The translations under genes and the position numbers were made by a program. The notes under the pieces are model-generated. The model did no database searches, was not told the DNA's origin, and was given only the letters and a program-made list of their open reading frames with translations. Of a stretch of DNA of 64,000 nucleotides, positions 1-13,110 are shown one piece after another. The stretch comes from Anas platyrhynchos (lineage: Eukaryota > Chordata > Aves > Anseriformes > Anatidae), in assembly GCF_047663525.1 (NCBI RefSeq), contig NC_092604.1, positions 11,643,501 through 11,707,500 on the forward strand. The letters run 5' to 3'. Each line of letters opens with the position of its first letter. Position 1 is the first letter of the stretch.

Positions 1-266
1 GTATGAGGACACTTCATCATTCATTCTCATGTTTTCTTTGGGTGTTAGACTTCAAAGGGAAAAGATCAGGATAGACCAAGAAAAAAAAGAAAGATAAGAG
101 TAATTTCCAGAGTAACTTTTCTTCAGCTGAAATTGTTAGTGTCCATGGAATGCTCATAGATGCACTTTCTTGGTGAACGGCTTGATGATGCACTTGACCT
201 GTTTACCTGTCTTGTCTTCCATATTCCCTGAAGGATGTATAACTCCTGTTACCTTTCATTGCACAG
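1..266 (+). other. QSOX2: QSOX2 intron, 3' part (cut by window edge)
   Basis: AT-rich intronic sequence ends in the acceptor GCACAG at 261-266. The exon before it lies outside the window. QSOX genes usually have twelve exons and seven follow here, so this is probably the intron before exon 6. I see nothing else in it. Confidence 0.75.
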
Positions 267-412
267 GTTATCTTAGACTTGATCCAGTATGAAAACATCG
301 TGGTAAAGAGAGCGCTGAATTCTGATAAGCCTTTTCTAGAGAAACTTGGTATTACCTCAGTCCCTTCGTGCTATCTGATGCATCCAAACGGGTCCCGTGG
401 ATTAATTAACAT
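267..412 (+). CDS. QSOX2: QSOX2 exon (end of second thioredoxin domain)
   Basis: Acceptor CACAG at 262-266 and donor GTAAGTAG at 413. It enters at a codon boundary (GTT) and leaves after two bases (AT). The protein reads [17 protein letters not shown] and later [18 protein letters not shown]. The SVPS stretch is the cis-proline loop of a thioredoxin fold, and no CxxC is present, as expected for the inactive second thioredoxin domain of QSOX. Confidence 0.92.
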
Positions 413-3400
413 GTAAGTAGTTTCTGTCTCAGAGGAACATAAGAGAATTCACTGAAGCTATAAAAGCAGTTGCTATAACTTCCTTTCATACAGATTAAGT
501 TATTTCATAACCATTTTTGCATGTATGTAATGACACCGTCATGGCTTGTATTCAGTACATTATGTGGACTAAAATTTTGTGTTCCATTCCTTTGTGTTTT
601 GAAAATCGCCTGGCTTGAGCACTCTAGCAATTACTAAAGTGTATGTAGTGATCTTGTTACACAGTTTGCTCTTAAAATACACAGATATGGGTTCTGTCAG
701 TGGAAGTGAGATTTCATATAATGGTAGGAAAGAGTAATCAAAATGGTGTGGCAGTTAATTATAACCCTTGAGATGCTCGGCTACAGTAACAAGATTATTT
801 TCTGACAAAACTTACTTTTAAGTAGACAATTCTGAAGTAGTGCTTCATACTGGAAAGCTCTAGGCAAATGTTTGTATTTTTGGGTTTGATATGCTGATAG
901 CAATTTGCTGGTAGTTCTTCATAAAGCATTTAGTATTATGTATATTTTTTTAATAAGAGACCTAGTATTACTTTTGCTTACCACTGTTGCCTATTTATAG
1001 CTTTAGCCTATTAATGTGATATGCCTGAAAGGAAAATGCCTGAATAAAAACAGAAAAAGATAATGACACATCAGAGCTCTAAAAACCTTGCTTCTAAGTC
1101 AAAAAGCAAGCTGTACGTATAAGCTGTATGTGTAAGCTTGTCTGCATAAGGCAAGCTGGTATTTCGATGAAGCTGATGTTCTTAATTTGTATGGAATTTC
1201 AAACTACTAATCCCAGTGTTTTTTTATTACTGTTCCTAAATTGAACAGTTTTGTTTTCACTTCTTAGCAAAACATCACGCATACCAGAACTGTAAAATGG
1301 AAAACAAAGTGAATATGTTATAAACTTACTAATTTGCCTTGGATGTTCTTTTAATGTGAGATGAAAAGTAATCTTTTCTTTGTTCATTTATATGCAGTGT
1401 GAAGCCTCTTCGGTCTTCCTTTTCTTCGTATTTAAAGTCGCTGCCAGGTGTAAGAAAGAAACTACTTTTGCCACTTGAGCTACCTGTTAAAGAAAACAAA
1501 GAGGAAAGCACAGAAATCAAGCAGTGGAAAGAATTTGATAAGTAAGTGATACTGATGTTCAGATCTTGAAATGCAGATCAATGCTTGATTATTAAAATTT
1601 GCTTGCAGTTTTTCCTTGCCACATAGGAAACTGCGCTGTCATTTATTATAAAATTCTAGTGTGGTTTAAAAATTTTTTCCACCACAGGTGATGCATCTTG
1701 AACTGAATAGGTTGGTCACTACTTAGTCATCTTCATTCTTCTGCTGAATAAAATAAAAGGCATTCATGCTTAATACTGAAAGCAGTGCTTTCAGCTGTTG
1801 ATTCAACTTAGTCCATTTCTCAGTATATTCAGATAACACTGGTGAGTTATTTCCAGCACCGAGGTTACAGCTTCTTCAAAATGCAAGTAACTGTTGTGAT
1901 CGTGAGCAGTAGTGATTCATTGGTCAAATTACTGGGCTTTCAGTATTTTTTTATTTTTTTTTCTTCCCCAGTCTTGTTTACACTTCTGGTCTGTGTATAA
2001 TCATCTTTGTGTTAAGCAAGAGTCTCCCTTCTTTTGTAGCATGTCATTTTACTGCTCCTGCCAGATCCTGAAGAGAAACTATAATTTCCTTACACTAGCT
2101 ATTTCCTTGCTGACAATTGCAGGGTTATAATTTCATTACAAAGTAAAACTGGCTGGGAGATGAAAGTTTAGTCAATTATAAAAGAAATTCTTGTGTGACT
2201 ATGCTTCATTCGCCTCATTTCAGAACAAAGTGACGTAAAACTACTCCTTTAAAAGACTACAGTGAAACTCATTGAACTTGACATTCACCATACCAAGCAC
2301 CTGAAGTAACTGCTGTATCTTTCCATGTATGCCATAGGATATACTGCAATCACTGTGGAGTGGCAAATGTTGAGGTTTTAATGACACCTTACTATATATC
2401 AATTTTACCTTCATGACTGGTGAGAAAATGAGCGAAAGAAACCTGCCACTTCATAACATTATATATGTGTGTTTCAGATCTAAGCTGTACATGGCTGACC
2501 TTGAATCAGGATTGCATTACCTGCTTAGGGTAGAACTTGCTACGCACAGGATGCTTGAGGGAGCTGAGCTAAAGACCTTCAAGGATTTTGTTACCATCGC
2601 TGCTAAGGTATGCGCTTTTGGTCCTTGATTATTTTAACAAAAAAAATGACTAACATAAAACTTATTACGTGATGTAAGCCTCTCAAAATGTCTTTCAGAA
2701 TATATTTAAATATCTACTTCCTCAGTAGCTTAAAAATAGTTTTGTGGATTTCTTTAAGTGTTGTTTTTGAGTTACTGTATACAGTTCTGATATATTTAAA
2801 GGGCTGCAATGCATCTTAGTTTCATCTTCGAGGGCTCAAATTTAAATAAAGTTTAAACAGTCTGCAGCATATTGAATGAATACTATAAATAGTCTTTATC
2901 AGATTTTCAGGATAAATAGCTATTTCAATTCAGTGAGATTAAAAATGTTTTGCACTTCTTAATTTTGGGTTTTATTAGTGCGTTCTTGACAAATAGAGTG
3001 GTATTTACAGATATTTCTAATGTCAGTCTAAATTTTGAATGTAATTGAGGTACAATACTTCAAAAATGAAGATGCTCACATTGTACTTGAATGAAGGGAT
3101 AATGTAAGTAATGTATGTGATGTAAGTTAAATTATTTTTTTCCAACATCAGCTTACTAAAGTCATCAGTGTCACTCAGCAACTAATGCTTTGCTTTATTT
3201 TAAATAAAATGAACCAATAGCTTTTTAAGGGAATAATAAGGGCTATATGAACTATCCCTAACTATCTGGATTTATCAGTCAGACAGTTTCTTGCCCCCCT
3301 GCAGCCATCAGAGGTCAGAAATCTCTAGCTGGCCTCATTTCTTTAAGAAAGTGTAGTGGTAATCTTTCTATCATATTATCCCTAAAGCATCCTCTCTTCT

Positions 3401-6400
3401 TCCTGATGGCTCCTGGCCAGCTTATGTCATTTGCTTCCCTAGCTATTAGTGTATAAATAGGGAATGCTGTCTTTTAGTTGCATGCTCATCTCCAGACTGC
3501 CATTATACAAGTGAGGGTTTCTGTCCTTTATTTGCATTCTCTTGTGTAAGGCTTTTCTCTTAGTTCTCAGTTGTGATGCCCACTGATTTGTATTAGGACC
3601 CTTTAGATTTGAAACGGTCAGAATCAGAAGTCTGAACAAAAGTTTTGTAAGAATCCATATTTGTCGTTAATATTCTAAGAGTGAGAAAGGATTTTAGCCT
3701 TTCTAATTCACTCAGGTTTTATGCTCCTTCTTGAATCATACACTGCTGAATTACCTTAATACAAAAGTTTATGTAATCTGGCAAAAGTCGTTGTGTAGCA
3801 TTTCTGCTTGAAATTGGGTAACTTCATAGTGGTTAACATTTTGCGAAAGCAGCATGCTTAATTTTTTAAGCAAGTTAATGTGAGATGGCTTTTTACTGGT
3901 AAACAGAACAAGCATTTGCACATAACAAAGAAAATCTTGTCTGTTAAACTTACTGAATACAAGAAGAAGACATGTCGATAAATAGAAAGCTGTCTTGCGG
4001 CTAATGAGATTTGTGCTTTAAAATATTGGTATTTTCTTTTTATTTTTTTCCTCAGCTTTTTCCTGGCCGTCAGCCTGTGGTGAAGTTGTTAGAGACCTTG
4101 CAAGAGTGGCTGGTGAGCCTTCCATTAGACAAAATCCCTTATGATGCTATTCTAGATCTGGTCAACAACAAAATGCGGGTAAGCTGTTACTAGTTTCCAG
4201 CACACAAATGCAGCATTAGTAAAGGATAAGATTCTATATAAATCTAAGACATCACTTACTGATGGTCCCTCAGTCATAATGGAGTTATAAGAAGGTTAAA
4301 ATGAAAATAAAGTGAAGTCATTACCAGAAAAAAAAAATCTACATGAAGAAATTGAAATGAGAGAAATGAAGCCCACAATCCTGTCTGTTTTATGAGGAAG
4401 CAATCACTAACATATACATGTTTACTAATGTCAGTTTCAAATGCAAGATTTCCAGCAAAAATTTCTATGTTAGCCTTGCTTGCTTTGCCTGCTATCAGCA
4501 GGTTTCTCTTGAGTGAATGTCAGAGTTAGAAGATGAGAAACTTACCCATTGAAATGGGCACTATTCCTGAGGAGTTTTCAAAAAAAAAAAAAACCTCTTT
4601 AATTTCCTGTTGCAGTATAGTCCTTGCCAGGGATCCCATCTCAGTTTGGTAATGCAAAGCGATGTGATAGGGCCATCTTTGCACATAAGTTAATTTCTGT
4701 CTTTCTTCTTATGAAGAGGGATTGCCATCTGAAATTCAGAAACTTAATGTGTGTTCTAGGAAGCAGAGATAAGTCACTGAAACTAAAAATATTGCACTAG
4801 ATTTAATGTATAGTAAATAGTGGGTTTGTTTTAAGAAGAAATAAAAATGAATTCTACATCTTATCCTGTGAATATGTTACTACTCTAAGTCACTTAGATC
4901 TTGCCGAGTAATGCAGAGTTTTTGTCGTGCCCAGGGATACTGTAACTATTTACAATAGTATGTGTGCGCTTTATTTTCATACTGGGCTTAAAATAAAATC
5001 TTTACAAGTTAAGCTACTTAATACACTCTGCCAGACTAATCGGACGTTTCTGATGTGCATCTTGGTAGGTTTAACACCAGTGATTGTACACTGAGTATCA
5101 TGTAATGTGCTTGCCAGAGGGATGAGTTTAGTAATGGTGCATCAGAGTATCTCAGACTTAAGGATTGTTCCAAGGTTACAATTTGTTTGCCTTAAGCATG
5201 AATTCATTAACAACAAGTGCAGAGAATAATTTACTGTCCTTTATACTTGGATCACCTCAATTTCAGAAGGAATTGCCATTGCTGTTAATGCTAGTTGAAA
5301 AACTTAGGGGCTGATCTGGAAATGTACTGAATGTATGAGGCATGTTTCCTCCCTATTTCAACTGAGAATTCAAAGCCTTTATCCTTTGGGGTTGGGCCTT
5401 TCTTTTCTGGACTGAAGATAGTAATAAGAGAGTTCTCCGAGAGTTCTCAAGTTCTCCGAAATTTCCAGTGTGTATAATGTGTGTTTGGGTGTTCAGTAGT
5501 GAACTAGCTTATGGGTAACCATGTGGGGAAAAAGAAATGCAAAAATACAAGCATATTTTAGGAACTTTGAAGCTCTTAAACATACTTGCTGTGTTCAGTA
5601 GTGAAGTGTCATTTCCAAAGTTGTTTAAGTTAATTTAGGTACCAAAGCTGCGTATATCTTAAATACACATTATTTTCAGATTTCTGGGATATTTCTCACT
5701 AAGAGAATTGAGTGGGTCGGATGTCAGGGCAGCAGACCAGAGCTGAGAGGTTATACCTGCTCCCTTTGGAAGCTGTTTCATACCCTAACTGTTCAAGCTG
5801 CGCTGCGACCAAAAGCATTGATAAATACAGGTAAGCAGTAGTTATGTGGGACACTTGAAGGACAAGACAAATAAGTGTGTAGCAGTTCTGCTATGCAATA
5901 GAAAAAGTACAGGAAAAGAATGCTTTAATCCATTCAGTTCTCAACTAATACATTCATGGACAGTGGCTTTTAAGGCTTAGTTTTCAGTTTTGTACCAGCA
6001 GGGGTCAGAGCATAGCTTTAGTGTGTTGCCTTTGAAAGAAAGTGTGTCAATTTGTCCTTGCTTAGAAATGTGGTAAATAAAATATGTTGCCCTGAAGATG
6101 CGAGTAAGAAAACAGGAGAGGGGAGTAGTTTAAAAAAAAAATAATAATAATAATAATTCTGAACTACCTGAAATGGGAAGAAGATTGTTATCTGAGGTGG
6201 CACTATTAATTTGAAAAGAGTAAGATGTAACCATAGAATTTAGTAGCTATAAAAACTGTATAACCATTAGCCAATCCTTCTGTAATTGCATTTCATAAAT
6301 ACAGAATGTCATGAAACATTTGTTTTCAGATGAATTTACATAGTGTCCCTTAATATGTGCAGTGTGATGTACTCACTTCTTTGCAAACACTTAGTAAAAT

Positions 6401-9400
6401 CGCTTCTTTTAGACTTGCATTGTCTTCTGAAACTGTTAATGTTCTGGTATTGATTCTTAGTCGTCTTAGCACAAATGAAAATGGAATTATAAATGCTAAA
6501 GTATCACTCCCCATATTATTTTATACTTGTCAAGACAGTGCATTGTTTGATTTTAGTTCAATTTAGTTTTTATTCTTTAAATTTAAAGTCTGCTTGATGT
6601 CTTTTGCAAGAAATGCTTTATACAGCGTTACCTGGTTTTCTGGTTGTTTGTACATTAAATTAAAAAAAAAAAATCAAATTATGGATACATATATTTGTCC
6701 AGCATTACTTGCAATCACAGTGATAAACTCTCAGTTCTTAATGTTGAACCTCCTGCAAAATAGGAATTTAAGAATAGCTAATCATCCTGTATATGATTTT
6801 TGTTTCTCTGTTTTGTTTGTTATTGTTTGTTTTGTTTGTTTGTTATTGTTGGCAGAGCAGGTTGAATCCCTTTAAGTTATGCTGTGCTCTGCCACACCAG
6901 TTTTTTTGTGCTGCATGATATATTAGCTGTTCAACAGCATCATGCATAAGTTAAATTCCCCCTTTTGTTTGAACTGCCCAAACTGTCCTAATTAAATTTA
7001 TAAATGTTCTTAATATTGAACTATGCAAAATTGCATCTTAAATTGCTTCCATGTCTCAGTTGTGAGCTTTAGTCAGTCTGAAGTTAAAAATACACTGTGG
7101 AACCCGAAAACTCTTCGGCACACTTAAGCATTGATTTAAATCGGGACAGATATGTGATGATCACTTCTTACGGCGAAAGAATTGGGTCAGTCTGAGACTG
7201 TCGGATTATGTCTTGGGAGGTTTTCCTCTCCTTATTGCTTGTTTAAATCCCATCTACTAAAAAGCATGATGTACTCCCTAATCCTTCCCACCACAGGTAG
7301 GGTTTTATGGTTCTTGTCCACTTTAAAGATTAGGGTTACCCTGAATTGCTGTAGTTTGGGAGGAAAGAGAAAAGGAGGATTACACGATGATACATGGCAG
7401 ATGTTAATAGAAGATTCATCTCTGGGCTGATAAAAGAAAAACAAACAAAATGAGCCATTTTGCAATTGTTTGTTTTCTTTTTAAACCAGATGTATTTTTC
7501 TTGATAGTTTCCCCTGCTTGCAGAGTCTAGCCGTGTGGACTTGCTATGGCTTTCTTGATATAATGTTTTTATTGTTTTGTATTTGATGTGGTTTAATGTT
7601 GACCTGTGTAATTTGAACCTGCAGTGGGATCAGCATAAAGGAATCCAAAGGAACTTTAAGTATAATTGTTCGTATCAGAGGGTGGATAAAATCGTTGTAG
7701 GAATCACATCCTAGGTGTACTTAATTGTATGAAATGTGTTTTCAGTTAATAGGATCCATTGGTGTGAGTAAGACCGGCTTGTGGATTTTTTTTTTTATTA
7801 TATCTGAATTCTTTTTAATCTGTTGCTAAATTAGAAAGCCTCCCCTAGAAAATGAACTTTGAGGGAACTTTCAAGAATGTAATGCTGCACAGGAGAATAA
7901 TTAAATTTGTGTACAAATATCTGTTTTAAGAGGTGGTTTGCTGGTAGTTACTTTTAATGTTTTTTTTTCCTAAATTCATATTCAGTATATGTGATAAAAC
8001 TCTTTTGCCTGAAATTCATTGCAACTTTATAAAATTATTTTTCATCCTTTCTTTTAATACTGTATTTTAATCTGCTTTAATCTCATAGCTTTTATTTATA
8101 CATGCCTATTCAATCACAGATATTGAATGTCTGAGTAGAGATTGTTTGCTTTTTATGATTTCTTTATGGTTTTAAAGACTTCTTACCCCTGTGTTTAAGA
8201 CTGCAATGTCACTGTTCTAAATAAAGGTGTGTTAGGACGATCTGCATACATTTCTTACATAGTTAACAGGTAAATATTCTGATAGTTTTGAATAGGTTTT
8301 GCTAAGGATTTTTTTTTTTTGAAGAAATAATGCTTGTATGGAGGGAATATGTACTACTAGAGTTTGTTATTCGCTACCAGAATAGGACAGTGAGCTCTGT
8401 AACCCCTTACTGTGCAATCTGTAAAACTTGTATTGCAAATTACTTTTAGGCAGACTTGTTCAGCTGCAGCAGTAAGGAGTTTGTTCAGTCCAGGACGCTG
8501 CATCACAAAATGTGTTTCCTTTGACAATTGTTTTTGAGATAACGCATGAATTTGTAAATACATTCTGACACAATTTATTAGATCAATTAAGCATAAATCA
8601 GAAAATCTGAGACAAATGAAAGGTCAGGATTTTAGCAAGTAACACTATTTTTGATTCACTTACAAATGTAGGGGTGACCTGCTCTCAAAATAAAGGACCA
8701 GGACAAAGTCCTCAATCTGTAAAGACTTCAGCCTGCTTCTGAATAAAATCACCATTTTTTTTCTCATTATTAGTGTAAGAATATGGATGTTAGGGAAAGA
8801 AGAATGTGTTTGTATTTATTTTTAGGAGGAATTCCTGAGTTGCACTTGAAAGTTCAATTGTTGCTAAATAGCTCTTAGGTGTGTGCGCTCAGTGCCAGCC
8901 AGAAAAGCTGTGCCATTAATAACCGTAACGAGATTCTGGTGCTCTGTAATACCTTGGGGTTATGGCAGAACAGATGGATATCACAGGTATCTCCTGAAAT
9001 ATTTTTCAGAGGGTTTTTGACTCTTGGCTTCTTGGTAGCAAACTGACCAGAACTTCAGCACCTAATGGTGAATGCATAACGTATTAATTTAATTATTGGG
9101 CAAGATACTGAAGTAAGTCTCTACTTCAAGAAGAATTGTGTGTAATATAGATAGCATGGACTGTGCAGATTTTAACAATTTCAAAATGTATTTATGAGCT
9201 TCTGAGAATTTTTTTTTAGTCTGATGCTCATTTGTCCAAGTAAGTCTTCCCCTTCAGCTTGTACATACTTTTCTATAGGAGACGTATCACAAATAGGAAT
9301 ATTTGGCCTTTTAGCTGTTGTAGTTAACATGTTGTTCAGGGCAACTTTAAGCACAATTGAATGGACTAAATACATAGCAACATACTGGTATAAGTAGTTA

Positions 9401-12400
9401 CTCCACATTTTAGTAGCACTGTCACTCTTAGCATTTTTGAGCCTCTGTTGTTGGAAATAATTCACTTGTAGGTGTCTGATATCCCAGTCTTTCAAAACAC
9501 ACTGTTCTGAAAGATACTGTTTGAGATCACTTTAACCTCTGCATTAGAAACCAAGTTATTTGGTAGTGAATAAATAGATGTCTCACCTTGACTACTCAGG
9601 AACAATATTGAAAAATGTATTTTGTTGGGGAGGGGTGTTTCTTCAAAGAAATGTGTGAAGCTTTTCATCGCTTTTACATCGAAGGTGTAAATACGCATGG
9701 AATGAAAAGGTAGCAACGTTTCCTTTCCTTTTCCTACTTTTAGGTACGTTACGCATAGCATATGGAACCTGTGTTTGTCCAGATGGTGCTAAATGCATGT
9801 CATCTGTCTTTCTAGGTCTTGAAGACAATCCCCAAATTGTACTTCAGATCATGCGGAGATACATTCATCACTTCTTTGGATGCAAGGCTTGTGCTCAGCA
9901 TTTTGAGGAAATGGCTAAAGAATCCATGGATTCTGTTAAAACGTTAGACAAGGCTGTTCTCTGGCTCTGGGAGAAACACAACGTAGTGAATAACAGACTT
10001 GCAGGTATGGAAGACCTTGCTTAGGAAAACCCACCCAAGGTAGCTGTGTCTGAAAGACAAGGCTATGTCATTTTATACAGTGCAGTTTATATTTGAACAA
10101 ATTGTTATTAAATTATGCTCTGTAACATGAGTTTAAAACAATGGTAACTGTTATTTCTGCTTAACATTCCTTTATTAATTTCTGACTTGAGAAGGCAAGC
10201 TCCATGTTTACAGTGGCGTACAAAGTTACCAACCTTAAGGATGTTTGTGTACAGAGCAAAACAGAGTGTCCTGGGCAGCTGTAACTCCAAAGACCTACAG
10301 GGTACCTTTAGAGTGACTGAGAAATGCATACACTTGAGATACACTTCAGTAGTGCAGTTCATCTCTTATGCTATACAATGAAAAATCTTCATCATTCACA
10401 AAGAAAGCATTTTTTCTGAAATTTCACCTGTTGCTTGGTGAGATTTCTTCCTGAGGTAGAAATCAAAAGTCTCTTCAGAAAGGAGCAAAAAAGTTAAGTT
10501 ACTTCTCAGTGGATAGAAATAATTAAATTTATTTCCATTACAGTTTAAACGGGTATTAAAACTTTTCTAAATTTCTTCATTTTCTTTGGGAAAGAAGCCG
10601 TACAAAAAATGGTGATAATTGAAGAGGAGGATTTCTCAGGATAAAAGAGCCTAAGCTATTAGTGGATCAACAACTGAATAAAATAAAATTACTATGAAGA
10701 ATACCTGTTTTTCCCCCCCCCCTCAATTGCTATGTTTTCAGCTAGACTAAAAATACAGTTAAAATACTGTGTTGTATTTAATCCTTTCAGTTATGGGGAT
10801 ATCAAATAACTAAAGCACTAAAGAAAATTGGTTTCTCTTTGCACTTAATCCCTGTCTGCTGTTATGGATCTGTGTAATGTAGCATTAGTTACAATTTAAA
10901 TATGCTATATTGTGTTTATGTTGTGGTTAAGCTGAATTCCCACGATTTATGAAGTATTAAATACTGTTGTGTGTATAAACAGTTTGTCTCCTTTCTCCAA
11001 AGAGAAAGAAGAACACGATGAGGTATTAAATAAAATCACCCCCCTTAATGTTTGTTACTATTGCTGGGCTGAACACAGAAGAAAGTAGTCTTGCCGACTT
11101 GAAGTTGCTAAGTGGTGGAACAATGAACTTAATTTAAACATTAAGTTATTGGAAAACTCACATAAATATTGATTTAAATAATGCAGCAGCTGGCTAAAAT
11201 ACCCTTTTAGTAAGAAGTATAAAAATACTGGAATAAATAATAATGTCAAATTATGCATTTTAAGTTTGCTAAAATTTCTCTTTGGGACAGTGACTTATTT
11301 TAATCCCTAAAAGCTGCATCTGTATTTCTAGTAATATATGTAGCTTCTGATGAGAAATAATGGTTGGTCCATGAAATTGTCTTGGCACAATCTTTAAGTG
11401 TGGGCCTTGAGACTGTTGTATATGGTTCTGCCCTAATTAATTATTTCCTGTTGCTTTAAAAGTGTACAAAATTTATGGCATTCTTTTTGGCAGGGGAACA
11501 TGAAATACAGTAAGTTTTCTGTTTGTAATCATACCACAAGTTGTTTTGTTTTTTGCCTTCTCTACTGAGACAAATTGATTAGTGAGTGATTTTTATTGCA
11601 AACTTGCTCTTTGCTTGTAAATACCAAAAAGACAATCTTAATTATTCTTTGGATCCTTAAACAATATTTTGATCAAAATCCAGGAGAAGTTTCCAGCCTT
11701 GAAAAAGATAAAAATAATAAGAATCTATATTTATTTTGCAGATATTTTAAGCATTAGTATACTGATAACAAATAAATTAGTTTTTTTATGCTGTAGAGAT
11801 TTTTGTTTTAAAAGTATTTTAAAGATTTTGGTTTTGTTAGAGCAAAGTATAAAACAAAAACACTAGCTACAGCATTCAGCTCTTTGCCATCAAGACAGAA
11901 CGGTGGCTGGAGCTATGAGCAACTGAAATGTTAAAATGAGATCTAGTTCAAGGTAGCATTATGTTTAAATGCTAAAAAGCAAACAGAAAAATACATATGA
12001 TAATGGTTTTAAATATGATAATGGTTTTTAAAGTACTGGAAATAGTTTGTTATAGTAATGAAACAAGCCATGAAAAACCAAGCTTAGGATGGAATAGTTC
12101 ACAGTATAGAAACACGAAAATAACTGCAAGTCACTGGCCTTGAAATGGCTTTCTGCAAACCAAGCTTCAAGATTAAAGAGTATTGAGAGCAAAAGAGCAG
12201 TTTGTTTTGAACCATAACTCAAATTAACCCCTGAAAGGCCCAGATGGTGGTGTTTTCATGCCTCCTAAAAACATAGCACTTGTGGGATCCGGTTGCATTA
12301 GAATTTGAATGCTGCAGCTTTTACTGAGAGAAAAGGAAAATAATTGATTGTGTTTGTAAGGGAAAGAGGAAGCATCCATAAGGAAACTCATGAATTTCCT

Positions 12401-13110
12401 AATTTGTTCGCGATTGTCTTTAGTTTAATACAAACGTTATTGTGATGGCTTTTTATGCCAACCTCAGTGTTTATAAGTGAAATATATTTTCTATGTTTTC
12501 CAGTGGTTCTCTTCTCCTAGTTCATTCACTTCTGATTTTTTTTCCCTCCTGTCAATTAGGAGATTTGACTGAAGACCCCAAATTTCCCAAAGTTCAGTGG
12601 CCAACTCCAGACCTTTGTCCTGCATGTCATGAAGAAATTAAAGGATTACACAGCTGGAATGAGGACCATGTTCTACAGTTCATGAAGTATCACTATAACA
12701 GTGAAAATATTCTATACAAATACACTGAAAGCCAGACTGATGCCAGTGAAACTGAACTGGGAGATACGAGGGAGGCAAAAGACAAAAATCTACTGAAGAA
12801 ACCAAGTGGAAACAGAGAAAATAACGTCCTGGACCAAGAAAACATACGGGATTCAGAATCTAAGGTGTTAGATAAACTAATAGGGAATCATGGACCTGTA
12901 AAAGACAGAGGTAAAAATGCAGTTGAATCGGTTAACCGTGAAGAGAGCAGGCAGTCTGTATCTTTCTTAGGGATTGGATTTTCCAACATAGACATGAGTC
13001 TGTGTGTCGTACTGTATGTAGCATCGTCCTTATTTTTAATGATAATGTATTTTTTTTTCCGAATGAGATCTAAACGGTGGAAAGTGAAGCATTATCGTTC
13101 CTCTGTATAG
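267..13110 (+). CDS. QSOX2: QSOX2, quiescin sulfhydryl oxidase 2, 3' coding part (7 exons)
   Basis: Join of 267-412, 1398-1541, 2478-2607, 4056-4178, 5680-5830, 9816-10004 and 12560-13110, giving 477 codons and a TAG stop. All introns are GT-AG and every phase matches. The enzyme oxidises thiols to disulfides in secretory-pathway proteins and passes electrons through FAD to oxygen. In window-local residues: the end of the second thioredoxin domain (about 1-70), a helix-rich linker (about 95-180), the ERV/ALR domain (about 182-317) with the redox pair C254-K-A-C257 and the FAD-contacting stretch W283 to R292, a C-terminal C314-P-A-C317, a long acidic/lysine-rich linker, and a membrane segment at about 440-461 followed by a basic tail. 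The membrane segment and tail resemble human QSOX2 as I recall it, which favours QSOX2 over QSOX1. The N-terminal thioredoxin domain with the primary CxxC is outside the window. LHX3 follows on the same strand about 6 kb after the stop codon. Confidence 0.95.
413..1397 (+). other. QSOX2: QSOX2 intron
   Basis: Intron from GTAAGTAG at 413 to TATGCAG ending at 1397. It is AT-rich single-copy-looking sequence with no recognisable repeat, exon or RNA gene. Confidence 0.85.
1398..1541 (+). CDS. QSOX2: QSOX2 exon (thioredoxin-to-helix-rich linker)
   Basis: Begins after TATGCAG and ends before GTAAGTGA. Its first base completes the split codon ATT, and it leaves two bases (AA) of a lysine codon. It encodes [20 protein letters not shown] followed by a charged segment rich in Lys and Glu that ends near KQWKEFDK. 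This is the surface linker between the second thioredoxin domain and the helix-rich region in QSOX2. Confidence 0.92.
1542..2477 (+). other. QSOX2: QSOX2 intron
   Basis: Intron from GTAAGT at 1542 to GTTTCAG ending at 2477. It has T-rich patches around 1940-1970 and no recognisable element. Confidence 0.85.
2478..2607 (+). CDS. QSOX2: QSOX2 exon (start of helix-rich region)
   Basis: Acceptor GTTTCAG, donor GTATGCG at 2608. It encodes [20 protein letters not shown] and continues through the [10 protein letters not shown] segment. The motif [14 protein letters not shown] opens the helix-rich region of QSOX enzymes and contributes to packing against the ERV domain. The exon ends on a codon boundary (AAG). 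Confidence 0.94.
2608..4055 (+). other. QSOX2: QSOX2 intron
   Basis: Intron from GTATGC to a strong polypyrimidine tract and CTCAG ending at 4055. It is AT-rich with no recognisable repeat family or RNA gene. Confidence 0.85.
4056..4178 (+). CDS. QSOX2: QSOX2 exon (helix-rich region)
   Basis: Exactly 41 codons in phase 0 at both ends, with acceptor TTTTTTTCCTCAG and donor GTAAGC. It encodes [19 protein letters not shown] and ends in LVNNKMR. This is the second half of the helix-rich region, leading directly into the ERV/ALR domain. Confidence 0.94.
4179..5679 (+). other. QSOX2: QSOX2 intron
   Basis: Intron from GTAAGC to TATTTTCAG. It has an A12 run near 4580 and a short local repeat of GAGAGTTCTC/AGTTCTCCGA units at about 5428-5460. 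Nothing else is recognisable. Confidence 0.85.
5680..5830 (+). CDS. QSOX2: QSOX2 exon (start of ERV/ALR domain)
   Basis: Acceptor TATTTTCAG, donor GTAAGC at 5831. It encodes the start of the Erv fold: [20 protein letters not shown] followed by HTLTVQ. The W-K-L-F-H-T-L helix with its histidine lines the FAD pocket in ERV/ALR enzymes. The exon leaves phase 1 (a single G), which the next exon completes to a glycine codon. Confidence 0.95.
5831..9815 (+). other. QSOX2: QSOX2 intron (4.0 kb) with simple repeats
   Basis: The largest QSOX2 intron in the window. It contains a poly-A/(ATA)n tract at about 6132-6157, a degenerate (TTTG)n tract at about 6800-6850 and several T9-T10 runs (near 7790 and 8310). 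I recognise no interspersed repeat or extra exon. It ends in TCTTTCTAG at 9815. Confidence 0.8.
6800..6850 (+). repeat. (TTTG)n-like simple repeat
   Basis: Runs of TTTG and TTTGTTATTG units in a QSOX2 intron. It is imperfect low-complexity sequence with no sign of function. Confidence 0.8.
9816..10004 (+). CDS. QSOX2: QSOX2 exon (ERV/ALR redox centre, CKAC)
   Basis: 63 codons in phase 1 at both ends. It encodes [19 protein letters not shown], where CKAC is the FAD-proximal disulfide of the ERV domain, and then [18 protein letters not shown], the W-x-x-H-N-x-x-N-x-R signature that contacts the FAD adenine. Both catalytic features are intact, so this copy should encode an active oxidase module. 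Confidence 0.96.
10005..12559 (+). other. QSOX2: QSOX2 last intron
   Basis: Intron from GTATGG to GTCAATTAG ending at 12559. It is AT-rich, with a C10 run at about 10713-10722 and no recognisable mobile element. An open frame runs from 12493 into the exon, but its upstream part is intron. Confidence 0.82.
12560..13110 (+). CDS. QSOX2: QSOX2 terminal coding exon (CPAC, linker, membrane anchor)
   Basis: Begins by completing the split glycine codon. It encodes [20 protein letters not shown], containing the third CxxC of QSOX, then about 120 residues of hydrophilic linker of low conservation. These are followed by [15 protein letters not shown] and MIMYFFF, a single membrane-spanning helix, and a basic tail ending HYRSSV. 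The architecture predicts a type I membrane protein of the Golgi that may be shed proteolytically, as known for the family. Stop TAG at 13108-13110. Confidence 0.95.

Noticed and set aside
12493..12559. Start of a 205-codon frame before the last QSOX2 exon
   Set aside because: The first 22 codons are the pyrimidine-rich end of the intron. The phase-1 junction at 12560 restores the conserved QSOX2 reading.
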